NCBI RefSeq assembly: GCF_003013395.1
Contig: NZ_PXZM01000023.1
Span: forward strand, 62,001-126,000
Direction: 5' to 3'
DNA from: Brevibacillus fortis
GTDB lineage: Bacteria; Bacillota; Bacilli; Brevibacillales; Brevibacillaceae
DNA length: 64,000 nucleotides
The notes beneath the pieces are model-generated. The model was not told the origin of the DNA. It saw only the letters and a program-made list of their open reading frames with translations, and did not search any database. Below, piece after piece: positions 1 through 7,851 of this stretch (its first letter is position 1; the number at the start of each line of letters is the position of its first letter). Made by a program: the position numbers and the translations under genes.

Positions 1-539
1 CTCATGAAGCCAGCACGCAATTTCGGCAAATCGAGACTGATCAAAAACAAGGCAACCAAGTAAATAATCGTGGAAATCAAAAAGCCCGGAACGATGGCTG
101 CCACACCGAGAATGCCTTTGGCAACCGTAGAGGCTGAAGTAAGCGCCCAGCTTTTAAGTCCAGCGAAGACACCTTGGATTTCCGAGACAGTTTCGGCAGG
201 TAATGATTCATAGTAAGTTTCCCAGCTCATCAAATAGGACTCGACCAACTCAAAAATATGCTGTGAAAAAGCTGGCAATCGCTGAGCCAAATCAATTCCC
301 TGAATCACGATCTGCGTACCGATCCAATACAGTACGATCCCAAATGAAATGAGGAAGAGGAAAAAGGACGCGATTACCGCACTCATCCGATTCATTCGTA
401 GCCTTTTGATCAGAAACAAAACGAGTGGTTCTACCAGAATTGCTGTTAAGAGTGCTAGCAAGAAGGGGACGGAGTAAGGCAAAAGAAACAACCCGACTGC
501 CAGAACCAGTAGCAGGATGATCATTTTCCGAATCGTCAT
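1..539 (-). CDS. AI-2E / YtvI-type membrane protein, partial (C-terminus outside window)
   Basis: The reading frame on the minus strand is open from an ATG at 539 to the window edge, giving about 180 N-terminal residues. It begins MTIRKMIILLLVLAVG, has paired hydrophobic segments at about residues 5-45 and 50-75, a long polar stretch (about 80-130) and another hydrophobic segment near 140-170. This is the layout of the AI-2E transporter family, which includes the sporulation protein YtvI. A GGAG sits about 8 nt upstream of the ATG. The family holds multi-pass membrane permeases. A sporulation role is inferred only from resemblance to YtvI, and the actual substrate cannot be told. The gene is convergent with nothing visible here and divergent from the symporter at 801. 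Confidence 0.75.
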   Translation of the reverse strand, partial: MTIRKMIILLLVLAVGLFLLPYSVPFLLALLTAILVEPLVLFLIKRLRMNRMSAVIASFFLFLISFGIVLYWIGTQIVIQGIDLAQRLPAFSQHIFELVESYLMSWETYYESLPAETVSEIQGVFAGLKSWALTSASTVAKGILGVAAIVPGFLISTIIYLVALFLISLDLPKLRAGFM

Positions 540-729
540 GACTGCGCTCCATTCTGAATGAAAATCGCTGAAAATTGATTCCCTTATTTTATCATTTTTC
601 CAGAAGCGAACACAATGAGCCCAATAATATCGCGATTTGTTATAGATTATCAGAAAAAATAAAGAAATGAAAACAATACAAAAAAGGGGAAAACACAAAA
701 AGTCATGATATGATGCTCACCTATATACC

Positions 730-766
730 ACTCAAGTTTGATGCGTATTAGCATATCGACTTGAGA
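730..766 (+). promoter_or_regulatory. inverted repeat in the leader of the symporter gene
   Basis: CTCAAGT at 731-737 is the reverse complement of ACTTGAG at 759-765, with a further short GATGC/GCAT pairing inside. It lies 35-70 nt upstream of the symporter start and downstream of a possible -10 box TATGAT (709-714). It could be an operator or a leader hairpin. The rest of 540-800 is AT-rich, with no gene seen. Confidence 0.3.
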
Positions 767-800
767 GTTACATCTTAATCTTTCATAGCGAGGTGTCAGA

Positions 801-2075
801 ATGAAGCGGTTTGGATTAGCGATGCAGATTGTCGTCGGTCTCATTCTGGGTATCCTGGTGGGTGCTCTTTTTTACGGCAACCCGGCAGTGGCGACCTATT
901 TACAGCCTATCGGTGATATTTTTCTCCGATTGATTAAAATGATTGTCGTTCCGATCGTTGTTGCCACGCTTATTGTGGGCGTAGCAGGCGTAGGCGACAT
1001 GAAGAAGCTGGGCAAGATTGGTGGTAAGACGATTCTGTATTTTGAAATCGTTACCACGATTGCCATTATCGTTGGTCTTTTGGCAGCGAATATCTTTCAA
1101 CCGGGTGTCGGCGTGGATCGAACAGTTCTTACCAAGACCGATATCCACAAGTATGTAGACACGGCAGAAACGACACAAAGCCACGGCATGGTGGAAACAT
1201 TCGTCAATATTGTGCCAACCAATGTGTTTGATGCACTCGCTCGTGGCGACATGTTAGCGATTATTTTCTTCTCCGTTCTATTTGGACTTGGTGTAGCAGC
1301 GGCAGGAGAAAAAGGAAGGCCCGTTCTCAACTTCTTCAATGGGGTTGCGGACGCGATGTTCTGGGTTGTTAACACGATCATGCGTTTTGCTCCGTTTGGT
1401 GTTTTTGCACTGATTGGTGTTACCGTTTCCAAATTTGGTTTGTCATCGCTCATTCCGTTGGGCAAGCTGGTTATTTTGGTTCACTTTGCCATGCTGTTCT
1501 TCATCATGGTGGTATTGGGCATCATCGCACGTATCAGCGGAGTCAAAATCACTTCCATCCTGCGTGTACTGAAGGACGAGCTGCTCTTGGCTTACTCCAC
1601 TTCCAGCTCCGAGACTGTACTGCCTAGAATCATGGTAAAAATGGAGAAGATGGGCTGTCCGAAGGCGATCACATCCTTTGTTATTCCGACAGGCTACTCC
1701 TTCAACCTGGATGGTTCCACGCTGTACCAGGCACTAGCTGCTCTGTTCATTGCGCAAATGTATGGTATTCACATGCCAATCAGCACACAGATCACGCTGA
1801 TGCTCGTACTGATGGTTACGTCCAAAGGGATCGCTGGTGTACCGGGAGTATCGTTCGTAGTACTGTTGGCTACGCTCGGCTCTGTAGGTCTCCCAGTAGA
1901 AGGTCTTGCTTTCATCGCCGGTGTAGACCGTTTGATGGATATGGCTCGTACGGTTGTTAACGTAGTAGGTAATGCGTTGGCAGCAATCGTGATCTCTCGT
2001 TGGGAAGGTCAGTTCGACAAAAAGAAAGCAGACGATTATGTTCAGGCAGTAAAAGCTGATCCGACTGCTGCTTAA
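801..2075 (+). CDS. gltP: dicarboxylate/glutamate:cation symporter (DAACS family, GltP/GltT-like)
   Basis: This 424-residue membrane protein would import glutamate, aspartate or a C4-dicarboxylate with Na+ or H+. Family signatures are in place: the serine-rich re-entrant motif STSSSE at residues 266-271, NLDGS at 302-306 (the NMDGT position of glutamate transporters), SKGIAGVPG at 341-349 and the DRLMDMARTVVNVVGN helix at 376-391. The length is full for the family. The GAGGTG about 5 nt upstream of the ATG supports the start. The gene stands alone with its own terminator. The start MKRFGLAMQIVVGLILG is close to Bacillus GltT/GltP proteins. Whether it prefers glutamate or dicarboxylates is not decided by the sequence. 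Confidence 0.9.
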   Translation: MKRFGLAMQIVVGLILGILVGALFYGNPAVATYLQPIGDIFLRLIKMIVVPIVVATLIVGVAGVGDMKKLGKIGGKTILYFEIVTTIAIIVGLLAANIFQPGVGVDRTVLTKTDIHKYVDTAETTQSHGMVETFVNIVPTNVFDALARGDMLAIIFFSVLFGLGVAAAGEKGRPVLNFFNGVADAMFWVVNTIMRFAPFGVFALIGVTVSKFGLSSLIPLGKLVILVHFAMLFFIMVVLGIIARISGVKITSILRVLKDELLLAYSTSSSETVLPRIMVKMEKMGCPKAITSFVIPTGYSFNLDGSTLYQALAALFIAQMYGIHMPISTQITLMLVLMVTSKGIAGVPGVSFVVLLATLGSVGLPVEGLAFIAGVDRLMDMARTVVNVVGNALAAIVISRWEGQFDKKKADDYVQAVKADPTAA

Positions 2076-2100
2076 GATTAACCCATAAATAGTGTGTAAG

Positions 2101-2142
2101 AAGCCTCCTGTCAGTGTAAGAGCTGGCAGGAGGCTTTTTTTG
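2101..2142 (+). terminator. rho-independent terminator of the symporter gene
   Basis: AAGCCTCCTGTCAG pairs with CTGGCAGGAGGCTT around a short loop and is followed by a run of seven T. It lies 25 nt after the symporter stop codon. Confidence 0.9.
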
Positions 2143-2189
2143 CTTTGGGTTAAAAAGCGCTTCGTAATAAATGGCGGGTGTTTTTAACT

Positions 2190-2203
2190 GGACTGATCGT
2201 TCC
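2190..2203. promoter_or_regulatory. probable TetR operator, copy 1
   Basis: GGACTGATCGTTCC is an imperfect palindrome that shares the block GATCGTTCC, then GAAAT one base further on, with a perfect palindrome upstream of the MFS gene (2841-2854). It lies 40 nt upstream of the TetR start, where self-repression would be expected. Confidence 0.6.
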
Positions 2204-2243
2204 TGAAATGTTATATTGCTTCTACAGATAAGGAGGGGATAGT

Positions 2244-2819
2244 ATCGGACGGTCTAAAGAGTTTAACAAGGAGCACGTAATTCATAAGGCAATGTTAGTT
2301 TTTTGGGAAAAAGGTTACGAAGCGACAAGCATTCCGGATCTATTAAAAGCAATGGAATTAAGCAGATCGAGTTTGTACGAAACCTTTGTAGACAAAGAGA
2401 CGCTATATGTTGAAGCAGTGCAACATTACAAAAAAATAAGCCAGAAAAAAAGAAATCTCTTGGTAAGTGCGTCGTCTGCGAAAGTTGGAATCCGGCAGTA
2501 TTTTGATCAGCATATTACTTCCGCTTTTGATGAGGATTTGCCCAAAGGATGCTTGATTACAAACGCAACGCTTGGCTTGGATTCACCGGATGAACAACTA
2601 CGCAAATTGATACGAGACAGTTTTGAGGAATTGGAACAGGCCTTTGATGAACTTCTAAGCAAAGGACAGCAGACGGGAGAAATCGACTCCAAGAAAGATA
2701 GTAAGGCTCTATCACACCTATTGCTTAACCTTAATCATAGTATCAATGTAGTATCAAAGGTGAAAACAGATAAAAAAATTATTTATGACATGATGAACAC
2801 AGTTATTGAGATGCTATAA
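2244..2819 (+). CDS. TetR/AcrR family repressor with a probable ATC start codon
   Basis: The N-terminal helix-turn-helix reads on from residues G-R-S-K-E-F upstream of the first ATG (2292), as is usual for TetR proteins that begin M-G-R-x-K-E-F. In that frame no ATG, GTG or TTG precedes it. The codon at 2244 is ATC, and a perfect AGGAGG (2231-2236) stands 7 nt before it. The protein would be 191 residues. Starting at 2292 would delete the first 16 residues, including part of helix 1, and would have no ribosome site. The C-terminal half (CLITNATLGLDS pattern) is typical of small-ligand TetR regulators. It sits directly before an MFS exporter, and both promoters carry the same palindrome, so it probably represses itself and the exporter. 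Confidence 0.8.
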   Translation: MGRSKEFNKEHVIHKAMLVFWEKGYEATSIPDLLKAMELSRSSLYETFVDKETLYVEAVQHYKKISQKKRNLLVSASSAKVGIRQYFDQHITSAFDEDLPKGCLITNATLGLDSPDEQLRKLIRDSFEELEQAFDELLSKGQQTGEIDSKKDSKALSHLLLNLNHSINVVSKVKTDKKIIYDMMNTVIEML

Positions 2820-2840
2820 ACAAATTTTTTTAACCTTTTC

Positions 2841-2854
2841 GGAACGATCGTTCC
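2841..2854. promoter_or_regulatory. probable TetR operator, copy 2 (perfect palindrome)
   Basis: GGAACGATCGTTCC is its own reverse complement. It is located 40 nt before the TTG start of the MFS gene and is matched by an imperfect copy upstream of the TetR gene. Confidence 0.65.
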
Positions 2855-2893
2855 AGAAATAATGACTTAATCACAAGTAAAGGAGCGTTAACT

Positions 2894-4087
2894 TTGATTT
2901 CAATCGAAGGTAAAAAAATTGAAAAGCCTTTTTCGGCGTGGATCATATTCATTCTTGCTACAGCTTGCGGACTAATCGCCGCTAATCTCTATTATTCGCA
3001 GCCTCTAGTGGGTCCCATTAGTTCGGCACTTGGGATATCTTCTGGGGCAGCTGGCTTAATCGTCACCCTTACTCAAATTGGTTACGGAATTGGATTATTC
3101 TTTATCGTACCCTTGGGAGATATACTTGAAAACCGAAAGCTTGTTGTCGTGTCATTGCTCCTCACTGTAGTAGCTTTGACGCTTGCGGCTGTAGTCGAAA
3201 GTGCTGCCCTTTTTCTCACTGTTTCACTGTTCATCGGGTTGGGATCAGTTGCGGCTCAGGTACTCGTACCGTACGCAGCTCAACTTTCGCCAGATGCTAC
3301 GCGCGGCCGAAATGTGGGGAATGTAATGAGTGGTTTGTTGCTCGGTATCATGCTCGCTCGTCCCATTTCAAGTATGGTGGCGGAGTTTTGGGGCTGGCGG
3401 GCTGTATACTACTTATCCGCCACAGCGATTTTTGTGTTGGCTCTATTATTGGCAATGGTGCTTCCTGCAAGACAGCCGTTGACCACCACACGATACCCGG
3501 CACTTTTGGGTTCTATGTTACATTTACTCAAAACTACGCCGATTCTGCAACGTAGAGCCATCTACCACGCCTGTGTGTTCGCAACTTTCAGTTTGTTCTG
3601 GACTACGGTTCCTTTGTTATTAACAAGTCCGATTTTCCATTTTTCACAAAAGGAAGTTGCCTTGTTTGCGTTGCTTGGAGTATCCGGGGCGGTAGCTGCA
3701 CCAGTGGCAGGCCGACTTGCCGATAGAGGCTGGACTCGACCAGCCACAGGAATAGCGTTAGCATTCGTTATTATTTCTGGAATTCTACCCCTTGTAATCC
3801 AAAGCAGTTCAACATCCGCTTTAGTAACTTTGGTAATTTCAGCCATTCTATTAGACATGGGTGTTTCAGCAAATCTGGTTCTCGGCCAACGTGCAATTTT
3901 ATCATTGGGTGCTGAGTTTCGAAGTCGGCTTAATGGTTTATACATGGCAATCTTTTTTGCTGGCGGTGCTATAGGCTCTGCGACAGGAGGATGGGCATAT
4001 GCTATGGGTGGCTGGAGTGCAGCATTGTTGATTGGAATAGCTTTACCAGTCATTGCGTTTATTTATTATACGACAGAGAAAAAGTAA
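2894..4087 (+). CDS. MFS transporter, probable drug/metabolite exporter
   Basis: This is a 397-residue, 12-segment major facilitator. The cytoplasmic loop after TM2 carries the family pattern G-D-I-L-E-N-R-K (about residues 75-82), and NLYYSQPL in TM1 is typical of the YnfM/YgaY-like arabinose-efflux group. The TTG start is chosen because AAAGGAG lies 8 nt upstream and the TM1 segment follows at the right distance. It follows the TetR gene by 74 nt, and the gap contains the palindromic operator, so induction by a TetR ligand that is also the exported compound is the likely logic. The substrate is unknown. It is convergent with the histidine kinase and shares a terminator with it. Confidence 0.85.
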   Translation: MISIEGKKIEKPFSAWIIFILATACGLIAANLYYSQPLVGPISSALGISSGAAGLIVTLTQIGYGIGLFFIVPLGDILENRKLVVVSLLLTVVALTLAAVVESAALFLTVSLFIGLGSVAAQVLVPYAAQLSPDATRGRNVGNVMSGLLLGIMLARPISSMVAEFWGWRAVYYLSATAIFVLALLLAMVLPARQPLTTTRYPALLGSMLHLLKTTPILQRRAIYHACVFATFSLFWTTVPLLLTSPIFHFSQKEVALFALLGVSGAVAAPVAGRLADRGWTRPATGIALAFVIISGILPLVIQSSSTSALVTLVISAILLDMGVSANLVLGQRAILSLGAEFRSRLNGLYMAIFFAGGAIGSATGGWAYAMGGWSAALLIGIALPVIAFIYYTTEKK

Positions 4088-4116
4088 CGCGTTCGATAGT
4101 TGAATGCTGACAGAAA

Positions 4117-4156
4117 AAAGGCTAAGCTCCTACTCATTGAAGGATCTTAGCCTTTT
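4117..4156. terminator. bidirectional terminator between MFS and histidine kinase
   Basis: AAAAGGCTAAG (4117-4127) pairs with CTTAGCCTTTT (4146-4156), giving U-rich tails on both strands. It overlaps the last codons of the kinase gene on the minus strand. Confidence 0.8.
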
Positions 4157-5570
4157 GGTTCCACTCATTCCTATTTTCAGCAGGAAAAATGATGGTAGCC
4201 TTTGTCCCCATCCCTGGTTCAGAAGAAAAGGTGAGCTCGGCACCGTGAGAATCTGCGATCTGCTTGCACAGCGTCAAGCCTAATCCGGCTCCGCCGCCAT
4301 TTCGAGTGCGCGCGAGATCTACGCGATAAAACGCTTCTGTGATGTGGAGGAGATGCTCCCCAGACATTCCTTTTCCATTATCTTCGACCATCACTGTTTT
4401 TTGTCCATGATTCAGAAAAGCAACCATCTTGATATGTCCATTAGCACCACAAGCCTTCAACGCGTTATCTACGAAATTGACGAGCAAAATATGCATCAAA
4501 TCAGAATCACATTCCAATGAATCGAAGTGACATTCTGATGTAATCTGAACATTTTGTTTTGCTGCCATAAGGGAAAGAGCTTGCTCGACGCCAAGAAACA
4601 GCTGCTTTATTTCTACAGTCTTTCGCTCGATCTTATTTTCACGAAGGGTTGCCAAATCCAGTAAACGATACGCAATCTGTTGAAGTCTGCGGCTTTCCGA
4701 CATGATGTAGGTTGTGGCAAACAGCTTGTCGTCTTCTGTGCGAGCCACCTTTTGTATGTATTCTGCATAGCCGTAAATAGTCGTGAGCGGTGTGCGGAGC
4801 TCATGTGCAAAGTTATCGATAAATTGCTGCTTCTGCTGCGCGGCTGTCGCTAATTGCTGAATTTGATTCTGAATTTCCTTTGCCATATGATTAAAGCTTT
4901 GCGCCATTTCGGTCAGCTCGTCTTGTCCAGACACAGGAAGCCGGGTATCATACGCACCAGCCGCGATTTGGCGGGATGTTTGTGATATCTGCGAGAGTGG
5001 CTTAAATAATTTATAGAGCAATAAGTGAAGACCAAAAGCAAACAAAACAGATACAATCAAGCCAGCGAAAAACAGCATGTTTTTCATTTGCTTCCAGGCA
5101 GCAATCCCATCTGTTATGTCGTATAGGTACACCATTGTATATAAATCATAGGGAGCAGGCAGCTTTCCTGAAACGAGGACCGAGGCGCGGTCGCCTGATT
5201 CTTGTATAGAAACGAGTCTGCTGCCGTCTCCCGGTAGCTCAAGAAACCCGTTTGGGACCGATAAGACAGACGAATTTGAATAGACCAGTTCCTTGTCTTT
5301 AAAAAGTCCCAATGTCACGTTTTGATCCCCGGCAAGATAGCTGTATGGCTGGAGCAGAGACGGTATGGAGCTGTCGAGATCCGTTCCGCGCCCTTCTACC
5401 GCATGAAAATCTTGGAGGAGCGCAGATGTGATGAAATAATGCTCGTCCAAACTTCTTTCTTGTGCACGATGGATCGTGTCTTTGAAGGCCGTGATCGATA
5501 TAATGACGATCCCTAGGTTGAATGAAAACAAAAAAAGGGCAAGGGTTGTTAAAAAGGTCCGGTATTTCAT
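4134..5570 (-). CDS. sensor histidine kinase (HAMP/HisKA/HATPase)
   Basis: This 478-residue membrane kinase has TM1 at about 9-29, an extracytoplasmic sensor of about 130 residues, TM2 at about 163-187, a HAMP linker at about 188-240, the phospho-acceptor His256 in FAHELRTPLT, and the ATPase boxes NALKA, DNGKGM and GAGLGLTL in the last 130 residues. It would phosphorylate the OmpR-type regulator encoded upstream (6560-7207). Unusually, an exported protein gene with its own terminator lies between them. The sensor part is not recognisable as Cache or PAS by eye. Partnership with the regulator is inferred from being neighbours on the same strand. Confidence 0.9.
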   Translation of the reverse strand: MKYRTFLTTLALFLFSFNLGIVIISITAFKDTIHRAQERSLDEHYFITSALLQDFHAVEGRGTDLDSSIPSLLQPYSYLAGDQNVTLGLFKDKELVYSNSSVLSVPNGFLELPGDGSRLVSIQESGDRASVLVSGKLPAPYDLYTMVYLYDITDGIAAWKQMKNMLFFAGLIVSVLFAFGLHLLLYKLFKPLSQISQTSRQIAAGAYDTRLPVSGQDELTEMAQSFNHMAKEIQNQIQQLATAAQQKQQFIDNFAHELRTPLTTIYGYAEYIQKVARTEDDKLFATTYIMSESRRLQQIAYRLLDLATLRENKIERKTVEIKQLFLGVEQALSLMAAKQNVQITSECHFDSLECDSDLMHILLVNFVDNALKACGANGHIKMVAFLNHGQKTVMVEDNGKGMSGEHLLHITEAFYRVDLARTRNGGGAGLGLTLCKQIADSHGAELTFSSEPGMGTKATIIFPAENRNEWNQKAKILQ

Positions 5571-5623
5571 AGATTTCCTTCATTTCACCTCTGGTTTCAT
5601 AAAAGAACGCGCAACTTATTGGG

Positions 5624-5650
5624 AAAAAGCCGCCAGCATGGTGTGGCGGC
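5624..5650 (-). terminator. terminator after the exported protein gene
   Basis: On the minus strand GCCGCCA pairs with TGGCGGC across an 8-nt loop and is followed by TTTTT. It lies 14 nt after the exported protein's stop codon, so the kinase downstream probably needs readthrough or a promoter of its own. Confidence 0.8.
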
Positions 5651-5663
5651 TGAAAAGGCTCCC

Positions 5664-6449
5664 TTATTTTTGGGGCTCGGCGCTCTTCGGATAGTATATT
5701 TTTGCGTTGGGGTGGTCCTTGTACTTTTCTTTAGCATGATAGGTGGCACCGATGAACTCTTTATCATTGCGCGCTATATACACAGTGGCGATTTCACCGT
5801 TCTCGCCTGTGACCTCCACCGACATGAGGGGGTCATTGTTCTCGACCATGCTTTGGATTTTGTATACAGCGGACTTGACTGGACCGTGGACAATATTGTA
5901 CTTTTCTGCTGCCTTTTTGGCTAGGTCCACATACTCCTGCGGATTTTTCGCAAGCTCCTCATCGTAGGTCTCTTTTTCTATGAACGTTCTCTCACGGAAC
6001 ATGTCGAAATATTCTCCGGTAACAGCGTCGATCATGAAGGAATAATTGAGCTTGTCATTGATTATTACTTCACCGTACCACTGTGCGCGAGGAAGGTCTT
6101 CACGTGGCTGTTGGTATCTCATTTCTACCACCTTCCCTTCCAGGCTCAGGGCATATATCTCCCAAAGGGCTTTCGCTCCGATTTCCGCCGCCGCTTCTTT
6201 TGTAATGTCTTTACTCGTTGGCATTTGGTTGTTCATGGCTTTCACGGTATAATTCGTTTTTTTGTATCCGGGCGGCAAACTGTTTTGTGGCGTTTGGGAG
6301 GGGGCGTCCACAGATTTTGCGTAACTCGTTGGAACCGTATCCGTTTTATTGTAATTCGCTGCCGTTACGACTTGGACCATTCCTTGAAAAAGCAATGTGC
6401 TGGTGCCAATGATAGCTGCTGCTGCCAAGATGGTTTGTTTTCCTTTCAT
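5664..6449 (-). CDS. exported protein of unknown function, PepSY-like
   Basis: This 261-residue protein has a Sec signal peptide (K-rich start, hydrophobic 6-28, likely cleavage after VTA at about 30). The mature part has a spacer rich in Ser, Thr and Pro, then two alpha/beta stretches (about 80-150 and 175-240). Patterns such as WYGEVIINDKLNYSFMIDAVTGEYF resemble PepSY-type domains, in which a strand ends with D-A-x-T-G-E. It lacks a lipobox. Its place between a response regulator and its kinase suggests it modulates or reports to the sensor outside the membrane. That role is inference only. The ATG is preceded by AGGAGAGG at a short distance. Confidence 0.7.
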   Translation of the reverse strand: MKGKQTILAAAAIIGTSTLLFQGMVQVVTAANYNKTDTVPTSYAKSVDAPSQTPQNSLPPGYKKTNYTVKAMNNQMPTSKDITKEAAAEIGAKALWEIYALSLEGKVVEMRYQQPREDLPRAQWYGEVIINDKLNYSFMIDAVTGEYFDMFRERTFIEKETYDEELAKNPQEYVDLAKKAAEKYNIVHGPVKSAVYKIQSMVENNDPLMSVEVTGENGEIATVYIARNDKEFIGATYHAKEKYKDHPNAKIYYPKSAEPQK

Positions 6450-6559
6450 AAGTAACCTCTCCTTTTTTTTGATTAGTTGTGATCACAAGTAGAAGTATAA
6501 GAGGGAGGGATTATAGAATCGTCACCAGGTTGTTAGGGAGTTGTAAATGTTTAGGCGAA

Positions 6560-7207
6560 TTACACTTCGAGACGATATCCCATTTTGTAGACCGTTTTAA
6601 TTCGTGAATCCATATCCAGCTTTTTGCGCAGCTTTTGAATATGTACATCGACTGTTCGCGTATCTCCGACGTAATCGTAGCCCCATGCGAGCTCCAGCAG
6701 CTTTTCCCTCGAAAGGGCAATATTGCGATTGTTCACCAGTACCTCCAGCAGGTCGAATTCTTTGGGGGTATATTCCACTGGATGATCGTGCAAAAATAGC
6801 TGCCTGCTTTCGAAATCGATTTTGACCCCATCCAATTCAAACGTCTTGCTCGTCTTTTTCGTGCGCCGCAAAACGGCATCTATCCGTGCGAGCAACTCCA
6901 GCATTTCAAAAGGCTTCACCAAGTAATCGTCTGCGCCAAGGGTAAGACCCTTTACTTTGTCAGACAAGCTGCTTTTCGCCGTCAGAAAAATAGCAGGCGT
7001 CCCGCGAATTTGCCGGAAAATCTCGTATCCATCCATCTCGGGAAGCATGATATCCAGCAAAACGAGATCGATCTCGCGCTGAGAAAGCTCATGAATGGCG
7101 GCGCTCCCGTCCAGTACTGAAATACATGTATGTCCAACTGCTTGTAAATTTCGTTTGATTAACTCATTAATCGGGATTTCATCCTCGACAATTAAGATGG
7201 TAGCCAC
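6560..7207 (-). CDS. OmpR/PhoB-family response regulator
   Basis: The receiver domain (about 1-115) has the acidic pair E-D-E, the phospho-acceptor Asp52 in LLDIMLPEMDG and Lys98 in LVKPFE. A C-terminal winged helix (about 122-215) has the typical end VDVHIQKLRKKLD..YKMGYRLEV. I use the GTG at 7207, because AGAGGTG ends 6 nt before it. The GTG at 7216, three codons upstream in the same frame, is itself part of that ribosome site. The protein is 215 residues. Its likely partner is the kinase at 4134-5570. The 110-nt gap after it (6450-6559) probably holds the promoter of the exported protein gene. Confidence 0.9.
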   Translation of the reverse strand: MATILIVEDEIPINELIKRNLQAVGHTCISVLDGSAAIHELSQREIDLVLLDIMLPEMDGYEIFRQIRGTPAIFLTAKSSLSDKVKGLTLGADDYLVKPFEMLELLARIDAVLRRTKKTSKTFELDGVKIDFESRQLFLHDHPVEYTPKEFDLLEVLVNNRNIALSREKLLELAWGYDYVGDTRTVDVHIQKLRKKLDMDSRIKTVYKMGYRLEV

Positions 7208-7261
7208 CCGGATCACCTCTTGCGTAAGAGTAGCATGGGGATGTTATGGAGTTGTAAAAAG

Positions 7262-7592
7262 ATGATAATCCGAGTTATTCGACCATTGCCAGCGCAAAAA
7301 TGCACATGCTCATTTGCCGTTTCTTCAAAGTAGCGCTGTTGAATAGCAGCTGCACTCAGGCGCCTGAATAATGGGAAAATAACTGTTCATCAGGAAAAGC
7401 CTCCACCATCTCATTCACCACACGTGCGACATGGTGGACTGGGATAAGTTCCTCAATATCGAAAAGGATCTCGTCCTTCCTAAAATGTTTGTGTGGTAAC
7501 TTTCATTTTACAAGAAGAGACGATTTTTTTGTGCTTTTTTGAAAAACGGGGCCCCAGGAAGTCAGTCAAAACCGACTTTCTGGACAGCCTCC
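7262..7592 (-). mobile_element. decayed 5' end of an IS1182-like insertion sequence
   Basis: The minus strand from 7506 reads MKVTTQTF, and then, after one extra T, continues RKDEILFDIEELIPVHHVARVVNE and on to FSHYSG before a stop. This is the start of IS1182-type transposases. A second piece in another frame, with RYFEETANEHVHF, follows toward 7262. Upstream (minus strand, 7592-7572) is GGCTGTCCAGAAAGTCGG, which looks like the terminal repeat of such elements. The catalytic part and the other end are missing, so the element is dead. This fills most of the 7217-7851 gap. Confidence 0.6.
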
Positions 7593-7710
7593 TTATCTCC
7601 TTTTGTTACTCCAGTTAACCACTTATTCGAATTTCAGGTTGGGAAACCTTAGTAAGGAACAATACATCGATCAAAAAGATAATCAGCTGTATTGACTTAC
7701 ATCATTAATA

Positions 7711-7743
7711 AAAATCCCTCACTCTTGAAGTGGGGGATTTTTT
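7711..7743. terminator. hairpin with T tract, terminator-like
   Basis: AAATCCCTCAC pairs with GTGGGGGATTT around a small loop, followed by a run of T. It insulates the NAD operon promoter immediately downstream. Similar hairpins also occur at ends of IS200/IS605 elements, but no such gene is present here. Confidence 0.6.
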
Positions 7744-7744
7744 G

Positions 7745-7773
7745 TTGACACCAAAAACAGGAAAGAGTAATAT
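7745..7773 (+). promoter_or_regulatory. sigma-A promoter of the NAD-salvage operon
   Basis: TTGACA (7745-7750), a 17-nt spacer and TAATAT (7768-7773). This is a near-consensus vegetative promoter about 80 nt before the NrtR-like gene. Confidence 0.75.
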
Positions 7774-7789
7774 GATACCAACAACTTGA

Positions 7790-7808
7790 TAATAACATTT
7801 TGTTAATA
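7790..7808. promoter_or_regulatory. candidate NrtR operator
   Basis: TAATAACA-TTT-TGTTAATA is a 19-bp palindrome with one mismatch. It is centred just downstream of the -10 box, where a repressor would block transcription. Assignment to the adjacent NrtR-like regulator is inference. Confidence 0.45.
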
Positions 7809-7851
7809 ACAAATAAGTAACAACAATTCGGCACCTAAAAGAGGCGATTGC

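Noticed and set aside
7262-7340. A Fic-like motif (HVHF..GNGR) on the minus strand
   Set aside because: It lies downstream, in coding direction, of a clear IS1182-type transposase start. The pattern also fits that family's region with N-x-H-F, and no Fic domain surrounds it.
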